Under the pieces are notes generated by a model. It was not told where the DNA came from, did no database searches, and was given only the letters and a program-made list of their open reading frames with translations. The position numbers were made by a program, and so were the translations under genes. From NCBI GenBank assembly GCA_036012125.1, contig DASCOS010000013.1, forward strand, positions 216,164 through 280,163: 64,000 bases of DNA. The letters are read 5' to 3'. Below, in pieces: positions 58,214 to 64,000 of the stretch. Position 1 is the first letter of the stretch; each line of letters starts with the position of its first letter. The DNA is from Vicinamibacterales bacterium. GTDB lineage: Bacteria; Acidobacteriota; Vicinamibacteria; Vicinamibacterales; UBA823.

Positions 58214-58260
58214 CAAATCCTTGACGACGAGGCGCTAAGGCCAGAGTGACCGAGGATTTG
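58214..58260. repeat. 8-bp inverted repeat upstream of recA
   Basis: CAAATCCT at 58214-58221 and AGGATTTG at 58253-58260 are perfect complements separated by 31 bases. It may be a hairpin on the multicopper oxidase leader or an operator. It overlaps no coding sequence. Confidence 0.45.
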
Positions 58261-58279
58261 AATCGATCATGGCGAAAGT

Positions 58280-58310
58280 CTATATTTCTGTAAGTTATTG
58301 ATGAATATAG
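58280..58310. promoter_or_regulatory. Possible regulator site upstream of recA promoter
   Basis: CTATATT at 58280-58286 and AATATAG at 58304-58310 form a perfect inverted repeat. TAAGTTAT lies inside it (58291-58298) and again at 58325-58332, just upstream of the -35 box. Placement suits a repressor or activator of recA, but it does not match the E. coli LexA box. Binding protein unknown. Confidence 0.4.
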
Positions 58311-58340
58311 TGATATGGTTTTCATAAGTTATAGTTTCGC

Positions 58341-58369
58341 TTGACTTGCGGGCCACTCCTCCCTACAAT
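58341..58369 (+). promoter_or_regulatory. Sigma70-type promoter of recA
   Basis: TTGACT at 58341-58346 and TACAAT at 58364-58369 with a spacer of exactly 17 bases. This is the best promoter match in the window and points toward recA, 118 bases from its ATG. Confidence 0.75.
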
Positions 58370-58486
58370 ATCTTGGGCGTTGACGGGTAATAACAATATT
58401 AAACCGTCTGCAGTTTCGTGAAGAATCGTGTAAGACCCAAGAGTTTGTAAGCGCACTCAACCCGCTGTCACTTCCCAAGGAGCATC

Positions 58487-59518
58487 ATGGCCGTAGACCG
58501 CACCGAACGCGAGCGCACGAAGGCGATTGAAATCGCCGTTGGACAAATTGAGAAACAGTTCGGCAAGGGCTCCATTATGCGCCTCGGGTCAACTGACATT
58601 GTCGCACAACCGAGCATTTCGACCGGCGCAGTCAGTATTGACTACGCCCTCGGTGTCGGTGGGGTACCGCGCGGTCGAGTCACAGAAATCTTTGGTCCCG
58701 AAGCATCAGGAAAAACCACCCTGGCGCTTCAAGTCATTGCGCAGGCCCAGAAGGTCGGCGGCATGGCAGCCTTTGTAGATGCCGAACACGCGCTCGATTC
58801 CACCTACGCGAAGGCCCTCGGTGTCAATTTGGATGACCTCCTCGTCTCCCAGCCTGATAACGGCGAACAAGCCCTTGAAATTGTTGAGGTGCTCGTGCGC
58901 TCAGGTGGCGTTGATGTCATCGTGGTGGATTCAGTCGCCGCCCTTGTGCCTCGAGCAGAGATTGATGGCGAAATGGGTGACGCGCAGGTTGGGCTTCAAG
59001 CTCGGCTCATGTCGAAGGCCATGCGTAAGCTAACCGGAATTGTTTCCAAATCGAAAACCTGCCTGGTCTTTATTAATCAACTCCGCGAAAAGATCGGGGT
59101 GATGTTCGGCAACCCTGAAACCACGACCGGTGGACGCGCACTGAAGTTCTACTCGTCGGTTCGCATCGATATCCGTCGCATCGGCGCCATTAAAAGTGGC
59201 GACGTGGTGGTGGGCGGACGGACCCGTGTGAAGATCGTCAAGAACAAAGTCGCACCACCATTTCGACTGGCCGAGTTCGACATTATGTATGGCGAAGGCA
59301 TCTCCCATGAAGGCGACCTGCTCGATTTAGCGGTTGAACGAAAGATTGTCGAAAAGAGCGGTACGTGGTTTTCCTACGGTGGTGACCGGCTTGGACAGGG
59401 TCGTGAAAATTGCAAGAACTTCCTGCGTGAGCATCCCGATACCGCAGCGGCGATCGAGGAAAAGGTTCGCGCTGAGCTCGGTCTATCAGCACCTGCGGAG
59501 GAGACCGTTACCGCGTAA
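58487..59518 (+). CDS. recA: Recombinase RecA
   Basis: A 343-residue RecA that forms filaments on single-stranded DNA, promotes strand exchange and triggers the SOS response. Walker A is GPEASGKTT at residues 70-78. [30 protein letters not shown] (Walker B), the L1/L2 loops ([22 protein letters not shown]) and the C-terminal acidic region are present. A strong Shine-Dalgarno, AAGGAG, precedes the ATG. It is preceded by a clear promoter and followed 50 bases later by a PAP2 phosphatase gene. Confidence 0.99.
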   Translation: MAVDRTERERTKAIEIAVGQIEKQFGKGSIMRLGSTDIVAQPSISTGAVSIDYALGVGGVPRGRVTEIFGPEASGKTTLALQVIAQAQKVGGMAAFVDAEHALDSTYAKALGVNLDDLLVSQPDNGEQALEIVEVLVRSGGVDVIVVDSVAALVPRAEIDGEMGDAQVGLQARLMSKAMRKLTGIVSKSKTCLVFINQLREKIGVMFGNPETTTGGRALKFYSSVRIDIRRIGAIKSGDVVVGGRTRVKIVKNKVAPPFRLAEFDIMYGEGISHEGDLLDLAVERKIVEKSGTWFSYGGDRLGQGRENCKNFLREHPDTAAAIEEKVRAELGLSAPAEETVTA

Positions 59519-59568
59519 GTTCGCCCAGGACAGTTTCCCTCAACGCCAGTCCACTCACCCATCTGGGC

Positions 59569-60135
59569 ATGTTTGACACCCTCAGCAGGCTCGACGGCAC
59601 AACCCTTAGCTGGGTCCTCTCACTCCCCCATCCCGATTGGGTAAACACAGTTACGACCGTGGCGAGTGCACTCGGCCAATGGGCTGTCATCTGGCTTGGC
59701 TTGGGAGCACTCCTCGCCGCCTTGGGACGGTGTTCCTGGATGGCGTATTGGCAACTCGTGCTGTCAATCCTTCTGGTTTTCCTCACCGTTGACGTGGTGC
59801 TCAAACCGATTGTGGCGAGAGTACGCCCGGCGGACTTCGATGCGGCAGTGGTGTCGACCATACCGACTCCCTCAAGCTACGCTTTCCCATCAGGACACGC
59901 AGCAACTGCTGTTGCAGGAGCCTACGGGCTCTCTCGCCTGCTCCCGCAGGCGCGATACGGATGGTGGCTTCTCGCGGTGCTGATTGCGGGGTCGAGGGTC
60001 TACCTCGGTGTGCACTATCCGTTCGATGTCCTGTGTGGCGGCCTTGTCGGACTCGCCTGTGCCATCTTCAGTACCGGTGGAACCGTATGGTATAGTCGCG
60101 ACCCTGCAATCAGGGTTTCCCAAGGGCCGAGGTAG
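59569..60135 (+). CDS. PAP2 family phosphatase
   Basis: A 188-residue membrane phosphatase with about six helices. The three PAP2 motifs appear in order: KPIVARVRP, SYAFPSGHAAT (catalytic His) and SRVYLGVHYPFDVLCG. Members dephosphorylate undecaprenyl pyrophosphate or lipid phosphates. The last 10 bases of the gene, including its TAG at 60133-60135, lie inside tRNA-Phe. No other partner is seen. Confidence 0.9.
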   Translation: MFDTLSRLDGTTLSWVLSLPHPDWVNTVTTVASALGQWAVIWLGLGALLAALGRCSWMAYWQLVLSILLVFLTVDVVLKPIVARVRPADFDAAVVSTIPTPSSYAFPSGHAATAVAGAYGLSRLLPQARYGWWLLAVLIAGSRVYLGVHYPFDVLCGGLVGLACAIFSTGGTVWYSRDPAIRVSQGPR

Positions 60136-60201
60136 CTCAGTCGGTAGAGCACACGACTGAAAATCGTGGTGTCGGCAGTTCAATTCTGCCCCTCGGCACC
60201 A
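60126..60201 (+). tRNA. tRNA-Phe (GAA)
   Basis: A 76-base cloverleaf. The acceptor stem GCCGAGG (60126-60132) pairs with CCTCGGC (60191-60197), with discriminator A and an encoded CCA (60199-60201). D loop has AGCTCAGTCGGTAGAGC, the anticodon stem-loop is CACGA-CTGAAAA-TCGTG with anticodon GAA, and the T-arm has GGCAGTTCAATTCTGCC. The 5' end overlaps the PAP2 stop. A decayed integrase lies beyond its 3' end. Confidence 0.97.
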
Positions 60202-60256
60202 TTTTCCCTAACAATTCTTTACGTTTCTGATCGACACAAAATCACGTCGGACACTT

Positions 60257-60275
60257 TGTGCAAACGATGTGCAAA
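60257..60275. repeat. Two TGTGCAAA direct repeats between tRNA-Phe and integrase remnant
   Basis: TGTGCAAA occurs at 60257-60264 and 60268-60275, an 11-base period. Such short tandem sites near an integrase can be arm-type binding sites, but two copies may be chance. Confidence 0.35.
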
Positions 60276-60289
60276 TTTGTCCAAAAAAC

Positions 60290-60550
60290 TCAGCGCACAG
60301 CAGCCGTAAGTGGTGACTCAGCTACCTCATCAGATGGTTCTGCTGACGCTTCCATGCGTTCCAACGCTTCGACCATTCGCACAGGTGAAGTCTTCACATA
60401 GTGCGAGGTCGTGGTGATGTTCGCATGACCAAGAAACTCACGCACCACACTCAGGTCAGCTTTCGACTCCAGCAATCCACACGCGAATTCCCGACGCAGA
60501 TCATGGAAGTGCAGATTACTGATTCCTGCTCGACGGCAGGTGTTTCGCCA
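60290..60550 (-). pseudogene. C-terminal remnant of a tyrosine recombinase (phage-type integrase)
   Basis: The frame has no start codon but carries the C-terminal catalytic core of a tyrosine recombinase in one continuous stretch: WRNTCRRAGI, HFHDLRREFA (H-X-X-R box), LGHANITTTSHY (second His and nucleophilic Tyr). The N-terminal arm/core-binding domains are missing. It ends at a TGA at 60290. It lies 88 bases downstream of tRNA-Phe, the usual target of such integrases. So it is probably the residue of an integrated element. A short 61-residue piece from a TTG at 60475 could still be translated but is unlikely to be functional. Confidence 0.8.
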
Positions 60551-60660
60551 CTCGACTTCAACCAGTTTTTGATCGCCCTTCTGATCTGTTCGCTTTCGGG
60601 AACGCCATCGCGTTCCTTCAGCTTCCGAAGTCCGTCGATCAACTCTTGGTCGCTAGCAAA
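60547..60660 (-). pseudogene. Remnant of a ribbon-helix-helix (CopG/Arc-type) DNA-binding protein
   Basis: From just after the DUF5916 stop, in the same frame, a short stretch reads like the second part of a ribbon-helix-helix protein: LIDGLRKLKERDG and VPESEQIRRAIKNWLKSSG. The N-terminal beta strand is missing. The homology ends where the integrase homology starts in another frame (about 60550), so the two fragments look joined by a deletion. A TTG at 60642 could begin a 63-residue chimera. Confidence 0.65.
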
Positions 60661-60663
60661 GTT

Positions 60664-63072
60664 TTAAAAGCGGAACAACTTTGTGAATTTAACGACGAAG
60701 CCACGGTTCTTCTGGAGTGGGAAGCCATGGTGGTCGGTTGCGCGGCCTTCGGAATAGACAACAAACAAGTCGCTGCCGGGTTCGTACTCCCATCGGAACC
60801 GGACATTGGTGTTGATTGAGTCGTTGCTGGAGTTGTACTGGACAAGCGCACCAGCAAACAGACGCGCAGACATCGTATAGGTCGCTCGCGTACTTAGAAG
60901 GTTTGTCGTGAAGGTGCCTTCAGGCAGGGCAATCCAGTTTCGCTGAAAGCGTGGCTCCATTGACAGTTTCGGGGTCACTTCCACACGGCCGTCGGCGCTG
61001 AAATGGGTACTATGACCGCTATAGAATCCACCGGTGCCAATGGTGACTCGCCCGGAAAGTTTCCGTTGCGGCCCGGCCATGTATGTAGCGTTTGTATTTT
61101 GCCACCTGTAACTGCCAACTCCCAGCACAACACCGTCAGCGATAGTGAAATCCCGAGGCAAGAATTCGTATTGATCCTTAGTGTTGATAATGATGCGGTC
61201 TCCACTCTCCATTTCGACTTGGAACCGGCCCTGATATTGCCGGGTTTCAAGCGTTCCGGTCGATATGGATGCGAGGTGTTCAACGCTCGCTTGCATCTCA
61301 AACTTCCTGATTAACGCGATTGACGGTGCGCGCGGTGAAAATTTGAGTTCCGCGCGATTCTTCCTAAAGTCATCCCGCCGCACAAAGCCGATCCCAGGAT
61401 TAAAATTATCACCAACTTTCAAATGAGAGAGAGTGAATCCATACTTATCTCCCTCATTTTGGATGCGGCCTTGATAACTAGTCGTGTCCCCAGACAATCC
61501 TGGGCTATTTGTACCCGCCCAGAAGGTGCTCATCTGTAAATTTTGAAAGAATGCGAAGTTGGCGTCGACTCCGTAAGCTTGATTCGCGCCGTTGCCGTCG
61601 AGCGAGGCTGACCGATTTGTGGCCATGATCCCAATCGTGCTCCGGCGAAAGAGGTCGCGCCGGAGACGGACCACAGAAAAGTTTGTGGCAGCGGCTTTGA
61701 GGGACTGATCCTCGCTCGTCTGGATGTTGAGGAGGCCGACGGAGTATCGCCCGGCGCGGCCGGTCACGCGAGAACCAGCACGCATCGTGACCGGTTGTCC
61801 GTTTGCCAAACCAATGTTTCGACTGAAGAACAGGAGAGGGGTTTCACCGCCCCGGCCATAGCCACTGTTCACACCGCCGAAATTAAAAATGCCCTGACCT
61901 TCAAGAAAAAATTCACGCTTTTCTGGAAAGAACAGACTGAAGCGGGTTAAATTTACCTGCTGCATGTCGTCCTCAACCTGAGCGAAATCAGTGTTGACGG
62001 TGAAGTCTGCCGTCAATCCTTGCGTCAATCCGTATTTAGCATCAAAGCCGACATCACCAAGGAAATTGTTGTCTATTACGTTTATGGTGTTGCGTGTGCC
62101 CGTCACTGAGGAAATACCGAAGGGTTTTATTTCGAGATTCCGCGAATTGCTTGGCACAGAGATGCCGACCAGTGTGGCTGCATCGGACACCCGTTGCAGG
62201 GCTCCCCACGCTGCTGATCGTGGGATCGGTGACAGAAACGAATCCTCTTTCTTGGATTCCACACCGCGGCGGATGTTAATACCCCAAATCTGGCCCTCGC
62301 CAGGCTTGAAGCGAAGTGATTTGAATGGGATTTCCATCTCCACGTCCCAGTACTGGTCGGTTTGGTGAACTCGGACATCCCACACCGTGCTCCAGTCGTA
62401 ATTTGCATTCCTTTCGTCGGTGATGAGTCCATCTCGCAGGCCACCGAGTGGATTCGTCTGGAAGAGATATCCGTTACGCCGATCGTAGAAGGTATCTAAC
62501 ACAAGGGAAAAATTGTCATTCTGGCCAATCAAACGGTTATCACGGCGTAATTCATTGGCTAATCTTTTATCTTGGCCAGTGTCCCAATTTCTGCCCGAGA
62601 CATAGACATTCTTATCGTCGAAGAAGATCCACAATTCCGTCTTATCAGTCGCAGGCTCACCTTCGTCTGGTTCTTGCTGGATGAAATCCGTGACACTTGG
62701 CACAGTGGAATAGATTGGGTCATCAAGTCGTCCATCAACGTTTAACCCTTCGGGTAATCGCACAGCTCGCACGGTAACTCGGCCTTGAGAATCGCGAGAG
62801 ACGACGTTTGGTGCGATGGGTGCTGGGGGACCGTCGATTGTTACGTCGGTGTCTGAGTCCTCGACGCCAGTTTCGTCTAATTGAACCTTATCCGATTGCT
62901 GCAGTTGCTGCTGCGTATAAGGAAAATTCTCGGCGGCCGCTAGTTCGAGTGTTTGCGTCGAGATTTGAGCGGCAGCCGTACTCACGCCGAACGACAACGT
63001 GAGCAAGCACCCCACGAAGGTGGTTATGCGCAAAGCGGAGGTACTGAGTGTGTTGAGGGGTTCAGATTTCAT
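60664..63072 (-). CDS. DUF5916 domain outer-membrane protein with CBM9-like N-terminal domain
   Basis: An 802-residue exported protein. The signal peptide is the hydrophobic stretch ending STAAAQ (residues 1 to about 36). Residues about 95-270 form a CBM9-like sandwich (GRLDDPIYSTVPSVTDF, DDKNVYVSGRNWDT). The remainder is rich in alternating hydrophobic residues as a beta barrel and ends in the outer-membrane-type aromatic VKFTKLFRF. DUF5916 proteins often lie beside hydrolases or TonB-dependent systems; function is unknown. ATG at 63072 is used rather than a TTG 42 bases upstream. The integrase and RHH remnants follow its stop directly. Confidence 0.85.
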   Translation of the reverse strand: MKSEPLNTLSTSALRITTFVGCLLTLSFGVSTAAAQISTQTLELAAAENFPYTQQQLQQSDKVQLDETGVEDSDTDVTIDGPPAPIAPNVVSRDSQGRVTVRAVRLPEGLNVDGRLDDPIYSTVPSVTDFIQQEPDEGEPATDKTELWIFFDDKNVYVSGRNWDTGQDKRLANELRRDNRLIGQNDNFSLVLDTFYDRRNGYLFQTNPLGGLRDGLITDERNANYDWSTVWDVRVHQTDQYWDVEMEIPFKSLRFKPGEGQIWGINIRRGVESKKEDSFLSPIPRSAAWGALQRVSDAATLVGISVPSNSRNLEIKPFGISSVTGTRNTINVIDNNFLGDVGFDAKYGLTQGLTADFTVNTDFAQVEDDMQQVNLTRFSLFFPEKREFFLEGQGIFNFGGVNSGYGRGGETPLLFFSRNIGLANGQPVTMRAGSRVTGRAGRYSVGLLNIQTSEDQSLKAAATNFSVVRLRRDLFRRSTIGIMATNRSASLDGNGANQAYGVDANFAFFQNLQMSTFWAGTNSPGLSGDTTSYQGRIQNEGDKYGFTLSHLKVGDNFNPGIGFVRRDDFRKNRAELKFSPRAPSIALIRKFEMQASVEHLASISTGTLETRQYQGRFQVEMESGDRIIINTKDQYEFLPRDFTIADGVVLGVGSYRWQNTNATYMAGPQRKLSGRVTIGTGGFYSGHSTHFSADGRVEVTPKLSMEPRFQRNWIALPEGTFTTNLLSTRATYTMSARLFAGALVQYNSSNDSINTNVRFRWEYEPGSDLFVVYSEGRATDHHGFPLQKNRGFVVKFTKLFRF

Positions 63073-63258
63073 GAATGAGGTCGAGTGCGAGTAGGTATTT
63101 CCCGATATTAACAACTCATCATTGTAAACGACGTAGTGGTGTTGTTTGTTGCTAACTTTATTCCCAGTCTCAATATTATTGCCGGCCAGAATATCGACTC
63201 TCCTCGCCGATCCTGATCGAGAAGTTTTAACGGCAGTGCGTCCTCCAGTGGCTAGAGT

Positions 63259-63288
63259 CTACCGCTGACTAGAGGAGGGTTCAACGTG
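63259..63288. repeat. 30-bp direct repeat, copy 1 (upstream side of EVE gene)
   Basis: CTACCGCTGACTAGAGGAGG and the following GGTTCAACGTG form a unit repeated in the same orientation at 63834-63863, with 25 of 30 positions identical. It lies 55 bases beyond the EVE gene stop on the downstream side. Function unknown. Confidence 0.5.
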
Positions 63289-63342
63289 ATTGAGGCAGGA
63301 CGGCGTAAGCGTTAGAGCTTTGGAAGTGGTGGTAAGTGTCGT

Positions 63343-63822
63343 TCAGGAACGCTGGTTTGCCGCCCGACCGAGATGAACCACGATATTGAATTCCGCCTTT
63401 GTGACCGGTTGGATGGAGAGGCGACTCCCTTTCTTGGTAACCATCATATTGCGAAGGGCCTTGGTGGCTTTCAAGGTTGACAAGGGCAGAGTGTCTGGAA
63501 ATTGCTCAACGAACGAGATTTCGACCATATGCCAAATCGGGTCTGTTTTGGTGCTCTTGGGGTCGAAGTATTTGTGGCCCTTTTTCCATGCGTAGTGATC
63601 GGGATGGGCCTCCCGTGAGACTTTCGCAATGCCGGTGACTCCAGACGGCTCTGCATTGGACGCATAGAATAGGATCGCATCTCCAACCTTCATTGTGTCG
63701 CGCATGAAGTTACGGGCTTGGTAATTACGAACCCCTTCCCAGCTTGTGGAACCATCACGCGCCAGATTTGCAATCGTGTAGGCCGTAGGTTCACATTTCA
63801 TTAACCAGTAGTTTCGAGCCAT
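63343..63822 (-). CDS. EVE domain-containing protein
   Basis: A 159-residue single-domain EVE protein (THYN1-like). Typical segments are NYWLMKCEPTAYT at the N-terminus, WEGVRNYQARNFMRD, VGDAILFYASNAEPSGVTGIAKV and DPIWHMVEI. The aromatic pocket of EVE/PUA-like domains binds modified bases, e.g. modified cytosine in DNA; EVE is common in restriction and RNA-modification contexts. No methylase or nuclease is next to it in this window. It lies between two copies of a 30-bp repeat. Confidence 0.9.
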   Translation of the reverse strand: MARNYWLMKCEPTAYTIANLARDGSTSWEGVRNYQARNFMRDTMKVGDAILFYASNAEPSGVTGIAKVSREAHPDHYAWKKGHKYFDPKSTKTDPIWHMVEISFVEQFPDTLPLSTLKATKALRNMMVTKKGSRLSIQPVTKAEFNIVVHLGRAANQRS

Positions 63823-63833
63823 TCGAGGTCATC

Positions 63834-63863
63834 CTACCGCTGGCTGACGGAGGGTTCAACATG
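63834..63863. repeat. 30-bp direct repeat, copy 2 (promoter side of EVE gene)
   Basis: CTACCGCTGGCTGACGGAGG then GGTTCAACATG; 25 of 30 positions match copy 1. It starts 12 bases before the EVE start codon on the upstream side. Confidence 0.5.
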
Positions 63864-63905
63864 CACCGTCGAGCGACACATCGCAACTAAAGCCAACAAC
63901 TAGCC

Positions 63906-64000
63906 TCATCGTCGCTTGGCGACGGCCAGAATCATGTGGCTGATGTAGGCGGCAGGCATCAGGGAAGCAAAAGCACGGCGTGCCACGAAATACGCGCGTG
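63906..64000 (-). CDS. C-terminal end of an unidentified gene cut by the window edge
   Basis: A frame entering from the right edge ends at a TGA (63908-63906). The 31 codons encode RAYFVARRAFASLMPAAYIS then HMILAVAKRR. Such an end with a hydrophobic helix and terminal basic residues is seen in SAM-dependent methyltransferases, among others. Nothing more can be said. Confidence 0.35.
   Translation of the reverse strand, partial: RAYFVARRAFASLMPAAYISHMILAVAKRR

Larger units (their letters stand above)
58150..58486. other. Divergent intergenic region upstream of recA
   Basis: 337 bases between the multicopper oxidase (minus) and recA (plus) with no gene. It holds an 8-bp inverted repeat, a 7-bp inverted repeat, two copies of TAAGTTAT (58291-58298 and 58325-58332) and a sigma70 promoter, listed separately. 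The transcript leader would be about 110 bases. Confidence 0.6.

Noticed and set aside
58280..58332. LexA box upstream of recA
   Set aside because: No CTG-N10-CAG or GAAC-N4-GTTC site is visible; the repeats are reported only as candidates.
60290..60475. Intact 61-residue gene with LGHANITTTSHY
   Set aside because: The integrase homology continues upstream to about 60550 without a start codon, so it is a fragment of a longer recombinase.

Overview
The window is a compact, mostly housekeeping stretch of a Gram-negative bacterial chromosome. Evidence for a Gram-negative envelope is a lipoprotein, a DUF5916-type outer-membrane beta-barrel protein, a Tat-exported enzyme, a periplasmic cytochrome c/PQQ-type dehydrogenase and a complete-looking System I (Ccm) cytochrome c maturation operon. 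The mixture (split MetRS, full-length GcvP, Cys-type CcmE, a CcmF-CcmH fusion, a GldF-GldG fusion with DUF4340, a DUF5916 protein) suggests Acidobacteriota, perhaps Vicinamibacteria. This is inferred from gene content and not from a phylogeny.

Layout. 1-9.7 kb: truncated lipoprotein, M23 peptidase, secA, guaB, then tsaE and the NAD(P)HX repair enzyme on the minus strand, and a class IV aminotransferase. 9.7-15.2 kb: a one-carbon block, gcvT-gcvH-gcvP with metF upstream, all on the minus strand. 15.3-18.4 kb: a small membrane protein, a cupin, a divergent intergenic region with a perfect hairpin, an NfeD-like protein, a sugar-nucleotide epimerase, and RNase P RNA. 18.6-30 kb: a long minus-strand run with ligA, a polyprenyl diphosphate synthase, tatD, two-piece methionyl-tRNA synthetase, larC, a dapF homologue lacking both catalytic cysteines, a CPBP protease, dtd and two glycosyltransferases.

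30.2-34.1 kb: a plus-strand cassette for extracytoplasmic chemistry (PQQ-type dehydrogenase with cytochrome c domain, SMP-30 lactonase, Tat-exported PLP aminotransferase). 34.2-38.4 kb: a VTT membrane protein, an inositol monophosphatase, and aroA-aroK-phosphoesterase. 38.4-45.9 kb: the ccm operon (minus strand, order E, F-H, CcmI-like, unknown, A, B, C, D-like, small membrane protein). 46-49.5 kb: maf, a DciA-like protein, thiolase, 3-hydroxyacyl-CoA dehydrogenase and a GNAT enzyme. 49.6-58.1 kb: a gliding-type ABC exporter set (ATPase, GldF-GldG fusion, DUF4340), an amidohydrolase and an unusually long multicopper oxidase.

58.2-64 kb: the recA control region and recA, a PAP2 phosphatase whose stop codon lies inside tRNA-Phe, remnants of an integrase and a ribbon-helix-helix gene beside that tRNA, a DUF5916 protein, an EVE-domain protein between two copies of a 30-bp repeat, and the end of an unidentified gene. 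No CRISPR array, rRNA or intact insertion sequence was seen. The most unusual items are the DapF homologue with both catalytic Cys replaced by Ser, the ccm operon architecture, the Tat-exported aminotransferase cassette, and the hairpin-ended divergent intergenic region at 16.27-16.59 kb.
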